Notes: generated by a model not told the origin, from the sequence alone. A stretch of 64,000 bases of DNA from Micromonospora echinofusca (GCF_900091445.1 NZ_LT607733.1:4553001-4617000); one strand, 5' to 3'. Shown: positions 7,607-16,586, counted from the first letter of the stretch. A program made the numbers and translations.

Positions 7607-8751
7607 AGATCCTGCACACCTCCGACTGGCACGTCGGCAAGGTCCTCAAGGGGCAGTCGCGGGCCGAGGAGCACAAGCGGGTCCTGGCCGGCGTGATCGA
7701 CGTCGCCCGCGCCGAGGCGCCCGACCTGGTCATCGTCGCCGGTGACCTCTACGACACCGCCGCCCCGACTCCGGAGGCCACCCGGCTGGTCACCCGGGCG
7801 CTGACCGCGCTGCGCCGCACCGGCGCCGACGTGGTGGCCATCGGCGGCAACCACGACAACGGCCAGGCCCTCGATGCGCTGCGACCATGGGCCGAGGCCG
7901 CCGGCATCACCCTGCGCGGCGGGGTCCGGGACAACCCCGACGAGCACGTCATCGACGGCACCACCGGCGGCGGCGAGCGGTGGCGGCTGGCCGCGCTGCC
8001 GTTCCTCTCCCAGCGCTACGCCATCCGCGCCGTGGAGATGTACGAGCTGACCGCCGCCGAGACCACCCAGACGTACGCCGACCACCTGGGCCGGGTGCTG
8101 GGCCGGCTGACGGAGAGCTTCACCGAACCGGACCGGGTGCACCTGGTCACCGCCCACCTGACCGTGGTGGGCGCGACCACCGGCGGCGGCGAGCGCGACG
8201 CGCACACCGTGCTGGGCTACGCGGTGCCCGCCACCGTCTTCCCGGGCACGGCGCACTACGTGGCGCTGGGCCACCTGCACCGCTCGCAGCGGGTGCAGGG
8301 CCCCTGCCCGATCCGCTACAGCGGCAGCCCGCTCGCGGTCGACTTCGGCGAACAGGAGAACGTGCCGTCGGTGACCGTCGTCGAGGTCACCGCGACCACG
8401 GCGGCGCAGGTGCGGGAGGTGCCGGTGACCGCCGCCACCACGCTGCGTACGGTCCGGGGCACCCTGGCCCAGCTCGCCGAGATGGACGTGCCGGACGCCT
8501 GGCTGCGGGTCTACGTGCGGGAGCAGCCGCGCGCCGGGCTGCGCGAGGAGGTGCAGGAGCTGCTCCCGCAGGCCCTGGAGATCCGGATCGACCCGGAGCT
8601 GGTGCCCGCCCCGGGCAGCGGCGCCCGGGTGGCGCAGCGGGCGGGCCGCTCGCCCCGGCAGCTCTTCGCCGACTACCTCGACAGCCGGGGGCACACCGAC
8701 GACGGGGTGCGGGAGCTCTTCGACGAGCTCTTCGAGGAGGTCGACCACTGA
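7603..8751 (+). CDS. sbcD: exonuclease SbcCD, nuclease subunit D (Mre11-like)
   Basis: This 382-residue metallophosphoesterase shows the Mre11/SbcD metal motifs in order: HTSDWHVGK (Asp8, His10), GDLYD near residue 47, GNHDN near residue 84, VTAHL near 183 and ALGHLHRSQ near 223. With SbcC it forms an ATP-driven nuclease that opens hairpins and trims blocked double-strand ends. The GTG start at 7603 directly follows the tandem repeat, whose terminal GAAAGG lies 8 nt upstream and probably acts as the ribosome site. The stop shares a base with the sbcC start (TGATG). Confidence 0.95.
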   Translation: MKILHTSDWHVGKVLKGQSRAEEHKRVLAGVIDVARAEAPDLVIVAGDLYDTAAPTPEATRLVTRALTALRRTGADVVAIGGNHDNGQALDALRPWAEAAGITLRGGVRDNPDEHVIDGTTGGGERWRLAALPFLSQRYAIRAVEMYELTAAETTQTYADHLGRVLGRLTESFTEPDRVHLVTAHLTVVGATTGGGERDAHTVLGYAVPATVFPGTAHYVALGHLHRSQRVQGPCPIRYSGSPLAVDFGEQENVPSVTVVEVTATTAAQVREVPVTAATTLRTVRGTLAQLAEMDVPDAWLRVYVREQPRAGLREEVQELLPQALEIRIDPELVPAPGSGARVAQRAGRSPRQLFADYLDSRGHTDDGVRELFDELFEEVDH

Positions 8752-11225
8752 TGCGGCCGATGCGGCTGGACATGGCGGGCTTCACCGTCTTCCGCGACGA
8801 GACCACGATCGACTTCACCGACGCCGACTTCTTCGCGCTGGTCGGGCCGACGGGCTCCGGCAAGTCGACGGTGCTGGACGCGATCTGTTTCGCCCTCTAC
8901 GGCACGGTGCCCCGCTGGGGTGGCGCCCGGGGCCTGACCAACGCCCTGGCGCCGTCGGCCACCGAGGCGCGGGTCCGGCTGGTCTTCGAGTCCGCCGGTT
9001 CCCGCTACGTGGCGACCCGGGTGGTCCGCCGCGACGGCCGGGGCAACGTCAAGACGGCCAACGCCGGATTGCAGCTGATGCCGGCCGGTTTCGACGTGAC
9101 CAAGCTCGACACCGGGCTGAGCCCGGAGGACCTCGGCGAGGTGGTGGCCGGCACCCCCGCCGAGATGGAGCAGGCGGTGCTGGAGGCGGTCGGGCTGCCG
9201 TACGAGCAGTTCACCAGCTGCGTGGTGCTGCCACAGGGGCAGTTCGCGGACTTCCTGCACGCCAAGCCGGCCACCCGGCAGCAGATCCTGGTCAACCTGC
9301 TGGGCCTCGGGGTCTACGAGGACGTGCAGAAGAAGGCGACCGCGCGGGCCGCGCAGGCCGAGGCGAAGCTGGAGGCGGTCGACCAGGCGCTCGCCGGGCT
9401 CACCGACGTCGACGACGCCGCGCTGGAGGCGGCCACCGGGCGGGTCGACCGGATGCGGGAGCTGGCGGGGGCGGTGGCGAGCGCCGTACCGGAGTTGGAG
9501 GCGGCCCGGGCGTCGGCGCGGGAGGCGGGCGCGGCCCTGGCGGCCCTCGACGCCGACCTGGCGGTGTTGACGGCCGTGCGCGCGCCGGACGGCGTGGCGG
9601 AGGTGGCCCGGGCGGTGGCGTCGGCGCGGGCCGGCGCGGACGAGGCGGCGACGGCGGTGTCGCTGGCCGAGGAGGGGGAGGAGAAGCTACGCGGCGAGCT
9701 GGCCACCGCCGGTGACGAGAGCGCGCTGCGGCTGCTGCTGCGGGCGTACACCGACCGGGAGAAGCTGGCCGGCGAGGCGGCGGCGGTCCGCGCGGCGGTG
9801 ACCGGGGCGCAGGCCGAGCACGGCGCGGCCGTGGCGGCGCTGGCCGAGGCGCGGGCGGCGGCCGAGCGGGCCGAGGCGGAGCTGGAGGCGGCCTTCCGCG
9901 CCCACGAGGAGGCGAAGGCGACCGACCAGGCGGTGGCGTTGCGCGCGCACCTGCGCGCCGGGGCGCCCTGCCCGGTCTGCGAGCAGACCGTCGCGACGGT
10001 GCCGGCGGTGCCGGCCGACTCGGCGGTGGCCGCCGCGACGGCGGCGGGACGGGCGGCGCGGGCCGCCAGCAAGGCCGCCCAGTCGGTGGTGCAGGAGCGC
10101 GACGGGGCGGCGCGGGAGCTGGAGCGGGTGCTGCTGCGCGCGCGGGCCCGGCAGGACCAGGTGCAGGCCCGGCTAGCCGAGCTGGACGACCATCTGGCCG
10201 GGGCGGCCGAGCCGGTGGTGCTGCGCCGCGAGCTGGACGACCACGCGCGGCTGCGCCGGGCGCTGGAGGAGTCGGCGGCGGCGGTGCGGGCCGGCCGGGA
10301 GGCCGCGCGGCGGGCCCGGGCGGCGGTGGACGCCGCCGAGGAGCGGTTGCGGGCGACCTGGCGCGCGTTCGACGCGGCCCGCGACGGGCTCGCCCGGTTC
10401 GGGCCGCCGACGGCGGACCGCGACGACCTGGGGGCCGCGTGGGCGGCCCTCACCGGCTGGGCCGGCGAGGAGGCGGAGCGTCGCCGCGCCGAGCGGGCCG
10501 GGCGGGCCGGGGCGGTGACGCAGGCCGAGGCGGCGGCCGCCGAGGTCGGCGAGCGCATCGCGGGCGTCCTCGCCGCCGCCGGGCTGCCGCCCGCCGACGA
10601 TCCGCTGCGCGCCACCGACCGCGCCCTCGAGCGGGCCGAGGCCGACCTGCGCGAGCTGGAGCGGCGCCGGGAGCAGGCTGGTGGCCTGCGCGAGCAGCGG
10701 GCCGGCTACGAGCGCGAGGCGCAGGTGGCCCGGGCCCTCGCGGGGCACCTGCGGGCCAACAACTTCGAGCGGTGGCTGCTCGCCGAGGCGCTGGACCTGC
10801 TGGTCGACGGCGCCTCGGGCATCCTGCGGGAGCTCTCCGGCGGGCAGTACGACCTGATGCACGACAAGGGCGAGTTCTTCGTGGTCGACCACCACGACGC
10901 GGGGTTGCGTCGGGGCGTTCGCACCCTGTCGGGCGGCGAGACCTTCCAGGCGTCGCTGGCGCTGGCGCTGGCGTTGTCGGAGCAGCTCGCCGGGATGTCC
11001 ACCACGGCGGCGAGCCTGGAGTCGATCGTGCTGGACGAGGGCTTCGGCACGCTCGACGCGGCCACCCTCGACACGGTGGCCGCCACGCTGGAGAACCTGG
11101 CCGCCCGGGGCGACCGGATGGTCGGTGTGGTCACCCACGTGCCGGCCCTCGCCGAACGCATCCCGGTCCGGTTCGAGGTCAGCAAGGACGCCCGGTCGGC
11201 CCGCGTCGAACGGACCGGCCGGTGA
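8751..11225 (+). CDS. sbcC: exonuclease SbcCD, ATPase subunit C (Rad50-like)
   Basis: This 824-residue SMC-like ATPase has Walker A GPTGSGKST with Lys38, a Q-loop region FTSCVVLPQGQFADFL, then long alanine/glutamate-rich coiled-coil arms. The zinc hook CPVC falls at residues 407-410, almost mid-protein. The C-terminal lobe has the ABC signature TLSGGETFQASLALALA and Walker B SIVLDEGFGTLD. It dimerises through the hook and works with SbcD on DNA ends. The ATG overlaps the sbcD stop by one base. It is shorter than E. coli SbcC (about 1050 residues), as is common in actinobacteria. Confidence 0.95.
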   Translation: MRPMRLDMAGFTVFRDETTIDFTDADFFALVGPTGSGKSTVLDAICFALYGTVPRWGGARGLTNALAPSATEARVRLVFESAGSRYVATRVVRRDGRGNVKTANAGLQLMPAGFDVTKLDTGLSPEDLGEVVAGTPAEMEQAVLEAVGLPYEQFTSCVVLPQGQFADFLHAKPATRQQILVNLLGLGVYEDVQKKATARAAQAEAKLEAVDQALAGLTDVDDAALEAATGRVDRMRELAGAVASAVPELEAARASAREAGAALAALDADLAVLTAVRAPDGVAEVARAVASARAGADEAATAVSLAEEGEEKLRGELATAGDESALRLLLRAYTDREKLAGEAAAVRAAVTGAQAEHGAAVAALAEARAAAERAEAELEAAFRAHEEAKATDQAVALRAHLRAGAPCPVCEQTVATVPAVPADSAVAAATAAGRAARAASKAAQSVVQERDGAARELERVLLRARARQDQVQARLAELDDHLAGAAEPVVLRRELDDHARLRRALEESAAAVRAGREAARRARAAVDAAEERLRATWRAFDAARDGLARFGPPTADRDDLGAAWAALTGWAGEEAERRRAERAGRAGAVTQAEAAAAEVGERIAGVLAAAGLPPADDPLRATDRALERAEADLRELERRREQAGGLREQRAGYEREAQVARALAGHLRANNFERWLLAEALDLLVDGASGILRELSGGQYDLMHDKGEFFVVDHHDAGLRRGVRTLSGGETFQASLALALALSEQLAGMSTTAASLESIVLDEGFGTLDAATLDTVAATLENLAARGDRMVGVVTHVPALAERIPVRFEVSKDARSARVERTGR

Positions 11226-11262
11226 GCGGGGCCGCGGCGCGCGCGACGGGAGGTCCGCTGCG

Positions 11263-12222
11263 GTGACCGATCCCCGGTTCTTCGTCGACGCGTGGGACCC
11301 GGCGTACGGCGCGTCGTTCGAGGCGTCCGGCGGCGGCCCCGCCGCGCCGAGCAGCGCCCAGGTCGACGCGGACGCCGAGCTGCCGGCGGTGGACTGGCGG
11401 GCGATCGGGCCGCGCTCCGACGTCCGGGCCCCCGACGTGGTGCTGCTCGTCGACGGGGTGCGCCGCATCGACGCGAGCGTGTGGACGGCCGAGGACGACG
11501 GCGCGTCCTTCCCCGGCCTCGCCGCGTCGTACGCCGCCGGCGTGGTCCGGTGCGACCTGGAGCGCGGCGCGGCACAGCTCGCCGGGGCGAAGGTGGGCCG
11601 GGGCCTGTTCACCGCCAGTCCGTCGGCGGTGGACGTGGTGGCCGGCAGCGTCCGCTACCCGGTGCACCGGGTGAGCGGCACGGGCGAGCTGAACAAGCTC
11701 CCGGCCGCCGTGCAGGGGCCGCTGACGGCGCTGGAGGTGGAGGTCTCGGGGGCGGCCCGCACCGACGGCGACCTGCTGGTGGTCGACGGCCCGCTGCGCA
11801 ACCGGCGGCAGCTGCCGCGCACCCTCGGCTACATCAAGACGCAGCACAGCCAATACCTGGACGCCCGGCTGACCGCCGTGGTCACCGGGTTGGCGGCCGG
11901 CGAGCGCTCCCCGGTGTTCAAGCTCGGCACGGCCTGGGGCGGCTGGTCGTGGTACCTGCGGCTGCCGGTGGCCCTCGGCGCGCCGTGGGCGGGCATCGTC
12001 CGGATGGAGTGCTCCGCCGAGCTGGGCATCGACGAGGCGGTGGGGCTCGCCGACCTGTCGCTGGTCACGCTGCCCCGGTTCGCGTCCACCCCCTATAAGG
12101 ACCCGCGGGCACCGCAGAACCTGATCCCGATCGCCGGCCTGGAGCGCCGGCTGCGGTCGCTGCTCGGCGACGCGCGGCTGCTGCACCGGGTGCTCACCAC
12201 CGCCGCCCGGGCCCGGCGCTGA
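11263..12222 (+). CDS. NurA-like nuclease domain protein
   Basis: This 319-residue protein has two spaced Asp-Gly motifs in the NurA pattern: VVLLVDGVRRIDASVW (Asp64) and DLLVVDGPLRNRR (Asp175), followed by LGYIKTQHSQYLD. NurA is an RNase H-fold 5'-3' nuclease that works with HerA in end resection. The C-terminal stretch QNLIPIAGLERRLRSLLGD also resembles the end of NurA proteins. GGGAGG lies 9 nt before the GTG start. It is 37 bp after sbcC in the herA-sbcD-sbcC unit, exactly where a HerA partner would be expected. The family call rests on motifs and context, not on a search; catalytic activity is inferred. Confidence 0.72.
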   Translation: MTDPRFFVDAWDPAYGASFEASGGGPAAPSSAQVDADAELPAVDWRAIGPRSDVRAPDVVLLVDGVRRIDASVWTAEDDGASFPGLAASYAAGVVRCDLERGAAQLAGAKVGRGLFTASPSAVDVVAGSVRYPVHRVSGTGELNKLPAAVQGPLTALEVEVSGAARTDGDLLVVDGPLRNRRQLPRTLGYIKTQHSQYLDARLTAVVTGLAAGERSPVFKLGTAWGGWSWYLRLPVALGAPWAGIVRMECSAELGIDEAVGLADLSLVTLPRFASTPYKDPRAPQNLIPIAGLERRLRSLLGDARLLHRVLTTAARARR

Positions 12223-13079
12223 TGGGCCGCAAGCGGGCGGCCGACACGGTGGCCGCGCGGGTGGACACCGGCCAGGCCGAGCTGGTGCCCGATCCGGACC
12301 GGCCGGGATCGTGGACCCTGCTGCTCGACGGCGCCCCGCAGTCGCACGTGGACCTGGCCGATCCCACGCACCTGGAGTTCGAGTACGTCCGGCGGCTCGC
12401 CGCCGCGATCGACCTGCTGGCCCCGGCCGGGGCGCCGCTGCGGGTGCTGCACCTCGGCGGCGGCGCGCTCACCCTGCCCCGCTACGTGGCGGCCACCCGG
12501 CCCGGCTCCACCCAGCGGGTCGTCGAGGTGGACGGCGCGCTCGTGGACCTGGTCCGCCGGGCCCTGCCGTGGCCGCCGGACCCCCGCCTCAAGGTGCGGG
12601 TGGCCGACGCCCGGGCGGTGCTCGCCGCCAGCCGGGACGCCAGCTACGACGTCGTGCTCGCCGACGTCTTCGCCGGTGCCCGCACGCCGGCGCACCTGAC
12701 CTCGGTGGAGTACGCCGCCGAGGTGGCCCGGGTACTGCGTCCCGCCGGTTTCCACCTGGCCAACGTGGCCGACGGCCCGCCGCTGCGCCACGCCCGGGCG
12801 CAGGTCGCCACGGTCCGCTCGGTGCTGCCGCGGGCCTGCCTCGTCGGCGACGCGGCGGTGCTGCGCGGGCGTCGTTACGGCAACCTGGTGCTGGTGGCCG
12901 GCCGGGTCGAGCCGCCAGTGCCGGAGCTGACCCGGCGCGCGGCCGGGGACTGGTTCCCGGGGCGGGTCCTGGCCGGCGAGGAACTCGACCGCTTCGCGGG
13001 CGGCGCGGCGGTGGTCCGCGACGTCGACGCCACCGACTCGACCCCGCCGCCGCCCGGGATCTTCTCCGTGGGTCGGTGA
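12222..13079 (+). CDS. spermidine synthase-like SAM-dependent methyltransferase
   Basis: This 285-residue Rossmann-fold protein has the glycine-rich binding motif LHLGGGALTLPRYVAATRPG followed by VVEVD, then DARAVLAASRDASYDVVLADVF, the layout of spermine/spermidine synthase-like proteins. The N-terminal beta region of true spermidine synthases is much reduced, so the substrate is unknown and aminopropyl transfer is doubtful. Its ATG overlaps the NurA-like stop by one base (TGATG), placing it last in the resection unit. The coupling may be functional or incidental. Confidence 0.8.
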   Translation: MGRKRAADTVAARVDTGQAELVPDPDRPGSWTLLLDGAPQSHVDLADPTHLEFEYVRRLAAAIDLLAPAGAPLRVLHLGGGALTLPRYVAATRPGSTQRVVEVDGALVDLVRRALPWPPDPRLKVRVADARAVLAASRDASYDVVLADVFAGARTPAHLTSVEYAAEVARVLRPAGFHLANVADGPPLRHARAQVATVRSVLPRACLVGDAAVLRGRRYGNLVLVAGRVEPPVPELTRRAAGDWFPGRVLAGEELDRFAGGAAVVRDVDATDSTPPPPGIFSVGR

Positions 13080-13137
13080 GCGGAATCTTTTCCGCGCGCC
13101 GTTGATCCGTTCGCCCCGTGGCCGCGTACCACCGGGC

Positions 13138-13160
13138 GGCCGTGCCCGCGGGGCACGGCC
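13138..13160 (+). terminator. candidate terminator of the herA-sbcDC-nurA unit
   Basis: A perfect 10-bp inverted repeat (GGCCGTGCCC and GGGCACGGCC) with a 3-nt loop lies 59 bp after the methyltransferase stop. A smaller 6-bp hairpin, GCGGAA-TCTT-TTCCGC, lies at 13080-13095. There is no U tract, which is usual for actinobacterial terminators. Confidence 0.5.
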
Positions 13161-13322
13161 GATGTCATCGGACACCCGGAGGTCTGCATGCATGCGGTGG
13201 CGGCGGCCGGTTGGCCCGGCGACGGGGCGCGGGGGGACTGGATGTCCGCGCGGTCCCAGTCCCGGCCGGGCACGGCGGCACGCCGGGTCGACGCCCGCGA
13301 GGCGCCTCGCCAGAATGGGCCG

Positions 13323-13886
13323 GTGACGCCGAGATCCGCCCCCGGACGCCACCAGGCGGCACCGTCCACCGAGGCGGGTCACTCGGACCGGCTGATCCGG
13401 CTGCTCTACGCCGAGCACGCCGGGCCGTTGCTGGCGTTCGTCATGCGGCTCACCGGCGGCGACCGGCAGCGGGCGGAGGACATCGTCCAGGAGACGCTGC
13501 TGCGGGCGTGGCGCAACGCGCACCGGCTCGGCGCGCAGGGGCAGGGCTCGCTGCGGCCGTGGCTGGTCACGGTGGCCCGCCGCATCGCCATCGACGAGCA
13601 CCGCAGCGAGCAGGCCCGGCCGGCCGAGACGTACGACCGGGACCTGACCGCGTTCGCCGAGGCGGACAGCACCGACCGGGTCCTGCGCACGATGACGGTG
13701 GCGGACGCGCTGCGTACGCTGAGCCAGTCGCACCGGGAGATCCTGGTGGCCACGTACTTCCGGGGTCGGACGGTGCCGGAGGCGGCCGAGGAGCTGCGCC
13801 TGCCGCTCGGCACCGCGAAGTCGCGGGTCTACTACGCGCTGCGCGCGCTGCGCACGGCTCTGCAGGAACGGGGGGTGACGGAATGA
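13323..13886 (+). CDS. ECF-family RNA polymerase sigma factor
   Basis: This 187-residue protein has sigma region 2 (LLYAEHAGPLLAFVMRLTGG, then AEDIVQETLLRAWRN) and region 4 (LRTLSQSHREILVATYFRG and VPEAAEELRLPLGTAKSRVY, a helix-turn-helix). It directs RNA polymerase to a small regulon. The GTG at 13323 gives a family-typical length but has no clear ribosome site. An ATG at 13242 preceded by GGGGGG would give 214 residues and is a real alternative. It overlaps the next gene by ATGA, the usual sigma/anti-sigma arrangement. Confidence 0.9.
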   Translation: MTPRSAPGRHQAAPSTEAGHSDRLIRLLYAEHAGPLLAFVMRLTGGDRQRAEDIVQETLLRAWRNAHRLGAQGQGSLRPWLVTVARRIAIDEHRSEQARPAETYDRDLTAFAEADSTDRVLRTMTVADALRTLSQSHREILVATYFRGRTVPEAAEELRLPLGTAKSRVYYALRALRTALQERGVTE

Positions 13887-14662
13887 GCCGGGCGGACCAC
13901 ATGGACGTCGCGGCGTACGCGCTCGGCGTGCTGGACGAGCACGACACGCAGCGGTTCGAGGAGCACCTCGCCGCCTGCTGGGCGTGCGCCGCCGAGCTGG
14001 AGACGATGGTGCCCGTCGTCGGCCTGCTCTCCGACATCGACGGCGAGACGATGGCCGCGCTGGAGCAGACCCGGACCGATCCGGCCCTGCTGGACCGGAC
14101 GCTGGTCGCGGTCCGCGCCCACCGGCGGCGCAACCGGGTCCGGCAGCTGCTGGCCACGGCCGCCGCGGTGCTGGTCCTGGGCGGGCTGACGGGGCTCGGT
14201 TTCGCCCGGATCGCCGGTGACGGCGCGCCCGAGGTGGTGGCCGAGCCGACCGCGACCGCGCTGGTCGCTCCGCCGACGGCCAGCCGCTCCAGCGACCCGA
14301 ACGACCCGGACATCGGCGGTACGCTGCCGGAGGGCGACCCGGTCAACGTCGTCGACCCGACCACCGGCGTCGAGGCGACGTTCTTCGTCGTGTCGAAGGA
14401 CTTCGGCACGGGCGTGGACTTCATCCTCGCGAAGCTGCCCGGGCCCCGGACGTGCCGGCTCGTCGTGGTGCGGCAGAACAACAGCACCGAGGTGATCTCC
14501 AGCTGGTCGGTGCCCGGCACCGGGTACGGCACCAACGCGCGCGCCGACAAGCTGAGCCTGTCGGCGTCGACGTCGACGCGCCTCGGCGACATCAAGCAGA
14601 TCCAGGTGCAGTCGGTGGACGCCGGCGGGGTGGCGAGCCCGCTGGTCACGGTGCAGCTGTAG
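13883..14662 (+). CDS. zinc-finger anti-sigma factor, membrane-anchored
   Basis: This 259-residue protein has an N-terminal anti-sigma zinc-binding motif, His28-x3-Cys32-x2-Cys35 (EEHLAACWACAAELE), a single membrane segment near residues 90-110 (LLATAAAVLVLGGLTGLGFA) and an extracytoplasmic C-terminal domain, like RskA/RslA-type regulators. It should bind the ECF sigma factor encoded just upstream (ATGA overlap) and release it on an envelope signal. The cytoplasmic zinc motif suggests possible redox sensitivity; the signal itself is not evident. Confidence 0.88.
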   Translation: MSRADHMDVAAYALGVLDEHDTQRFEEHLAACWACAAELETMVPVVGLLSDIDGETMAALEQTRTDPALLDRTLVAVRAHRRRNRVRQLLATAAAVLVLGGLTGLGFARIAGDGAPEVVAEPTATALVAPPTASRSSDPNDPDIGGTLPEGDPVNVVDPTTGVEATFFVVSKDFGTGVDFILAKLPGPRTCRLVVVRQNNSTEVISSWSVPGTGYGTNARADKLSLSASTSTRLGDIKQIQVQSVDAGGVASPLVTVQL

Positions 14663-14873
14663 CGACCGCCACGACGACCGGCGCCGGCCAGCACGACGAC
14701 CGGCGCCGGTCCCGCGTGCCGTCGCGGCACGAGGAACTGCCCTCGTGGCGGGAAACGGATTTCCGGCCCGTTCGGTTCAACAGTTTCCGGTGACATCGAC
14801 CACGATCGCGCGTTCAACCTTGACAACGCCCCCTCCGTATCAATCGGTGAACCGCCATAACCGAGGAGGGCAC

Positions 14874-15494
14874 GTGGCACAGATGAAGCGAACCGTCATC
14901 GTCGCGAGCGCGATGGTCGCATTGACGGCCTGCGCTCCCGCGGGTTACGAGGGGGCGAACTCGGGCGCGGCCGAGCCGGTCGCCGTGACCGCCGCCGAGC
15001 CCAGCGCGGCCGTCGAGCCCGAGGCGTCGCCGTCCCCCACCGCCGCGCCGTCCGACGCGGAGCTGACCGACGAGCTCAACGGCAGGAAGGTCGCCCGGAT
15101 GGGCAGCGTGGTCACCGACCAGGACGGTTGGATCCTCTACCGCTTCGACAAGGACACCAACGACCCGCCCTCGTCGAACTGCGTCGACAAGTGCGCCCAG
15201 GTGTGGCCGCCGGCGCTGACCGACGGCGCCCCGGACCTCAACGGCGTCTCCGACGACAAGGTCGGCACCGTCACCCGGCAGGACGGCACCCGGCAGATCA
15301 CCCTCGACGGCTGGCCGCTCTACCGCTACGTCGGCGACAAGAAGCCCGGCCAGTGGAAGGGCCAGGGCGTCGGGGGCACCTGGTTCGTGGTCGCCCCGGA
15401 CGGCAAGAAGAACCTGAGCTGCCTGCCGACGGGCACCCCGAAGCCGGTCGCCCCGCCGACGGACGAGAAGGCCGACTCGAACTACTCGTACTGA
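14874..15494 (+). CDS. secreted-repeat lipoprotein (COG4315 / Lipoprotein_15 family)
   Basis: This roughly 206-residue lipoprotein has a short signal with lipobox ALTAC. A threonine/proline/alanine-rich linker leads to two copies of the family repeat: DQDGWILYRFDKDTNDPPSS followed by CVDKCAQVWPP, and LDGWPLYRYVGDKKPGQWKG. The molecular function of the family is unknown. GAGGAGGG precedes both GTG 14874 and ATG 14883; the GTG is close to it and the ATG far, so the start is uncertain by three codons. It lies 211 bp after the anti-sigma gene, in the same direction, and could be a target of that sigma factor (inference). Confidence 0.85.
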   Translation: MAQMKRTVIVASAMVALTACAPAGYEGANSGAAEPVAVTAAEPSAAVEPEASPSPTAAPSDAELTDELNGRKVARMGSVVTDQDGWILYRFDKDTNDPPSSNCVDKCAQVWPPALTDGAPDLNGVSDDKVGTVTRQDGTRQITLDGWPLYRYVGDKKPGQWKGQGVGGTWFVVAPDGKKNLSCLPTGTPKPVAPPTDEKADSNYSY

Positions 15495-15498
15495 CCTG

Positions 15499-15544
15499 CA
15501 CGGGACCCGGTCGCGGCCTCGGCGGGGCGCGACCGGTCCCCGTG
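15499..15544 (+). terminator. candidate terminator after the secreted-repeat lipoprotein
   Basis: A 17-bp imperfect stem (15 of 17 pairs), CACGGGACCCGGTCGCG at 15499-15515 against CGCGACCGGTCCCCGTG at 15528-15544, with a 12-nt loop, lies 4 bp after the stop codon. Confidence 0.6.
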
Positions 15545-15639
15545 CCGCGCGGTCGACGCGGTGGACCGGCCGGGCCGCCGGTGACGAGGCAGGACGCGTC
15601 GGCCGTGTCGCCGGTCACGGGGCCGGGACGTGACAGCAT

Positions 15640-16566
15640 GTGCGGGTGACCGGGACCGAACCCACCGCGCGTCGGGAGCTGCGCCCGCCCACCGGGTACC
15701 GGCTGGCCGCCTCGGTGCGGGCGCTGACCTTCAGCCCGTACGACCCCTGCGCGCGCGTCGCGGCCGGCACCTTCTGGTGGGCCACCCGGACCCCGGAGGG
15801 GCCGGCCACCCTCGCCCTGCGGCCGTCGGGTGGCGCCCTGCTGGCCGAGGGCTACGGCCCGGGGGCCGACCGGGTGGTGCAGCGGGCGGACGCGATCGCG
15901 GGGCTGCGCGACGACGTCAGCGGGTTCGCGGCGCTCGCCGCGACCCACCCCGTGGTGGCGCGGCTCGCGGCCCAGCACCGGGGGCTGCGGATGCCGGCCA
16001 CCGGGCAGGTCTTCCCCCGGCTGCTGCGGGCGGTCTTCGAGCAGAAGGTCACCGGCAAGGAGGCGTACCGCGCGTACGCGGCGACGATGCGGCACTTCGC
16101 CGAGGCGGCACCCGGGCCGATGCAGCCGCTGCTGCTCCCGCCGGACCCGGCGGCGGTGGCCGCCACCCCGTACTGGGTGTTCCACCCGTTCGGCGTGGAG
16201 CAGCGCCGGGCCGAGACGCTGCGCCGTGCGGCGGCCGTCGCGGACCGGCTGGAGCGCTGCGCGGACTCCGCCGAGGCCACCCGCCGGCTCACCGCCATCG
16301 CCGGCATCGGAGCCTGGACGGCCGCCGAGGTGGTGCGGATCGCGTACGGGGACCCGGACGCGGTCAGCGTCGGCGACTTCCACGTGCCGAACACGGTGGC
16401 GTGGGCGCTGGCGGGCGAGCCGCGCGGCGACGACGCCCGGATGCTGGCCCTGCTGGAGCCGTTCCGGGGTCACCGGGGGCGGGTCTGCGTACTGCTGGCG
16501 GCCGGTGGCGTCCAGGCGCCGAAGTACGGTCCACGGATGCCGATCCGCTCCTTCGCCCGCTTCTGA
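15640..16566 (+). CDS. DNA-3-methyladenine glycosylase-like HhH-GPD protein (AlkA-like)
   Basis: This roughly 308-residue protein has a C-terminal HhH-GPD domain: LTAIAGIGAWTAAEVVRIAY is the helix-hairpin-helix, followed by SVGDFHVPNTVAW with the catalytic Asp246. The AlkA superfamily excises alkylated purines to start base-excision repair. The N-terminal half resembles the AlkA-N-like domain of actinobacterial homologues. Two GTG codons (15640, 15646) could start it, with no clear ribosome site for either. It stands alone, convergent with the DUF1990 gene. Confidence 0.87.
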   Translation: MRVTGTEPTARRELRPPTGYRLAASVRALTFSPYDPCARVAAGTFWWATRTPEGPATLALRPSGGALLAEGYGPGADRVVQRADAIAGLRDDVSGFAALAATHPVVARLAAQHRGLRMPATGQVFPRLLRAVFEQKVTGKEAYRAYAATMRHFAEAAPGPMQPLLLPPDPAAVAATPYWVFHPFGVEQRRAETLRRAAAVADRLERCADSAEATRRLTAIAGIGAWTAAEVVRIAYGDPDAVSVGDFHVPNTVAWALAGEPRGDDARMLALLEPFRGHRGRVCVLLAAGGVQAPKYGPRMPIRSFARF

Positions 16567-16586
16567 GGCGGGACGGCGGCGCGGGG

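Noticed and set aside
9314..10615. A 433-codon minus-strand frame opposite sbcC
   Set aside because: Almost entirely Ala/Arg/Ser; it is the shadow of the sbcC coiled coil.
14670..14709. Direct repeat CACGACGACCGGCGCCGG twice, 22 bp apart
   Set aside because: It may be part of the anti-sigma gene's terminator, but it forms no clear long stem and no operator family matches, so it was not called as a feature.
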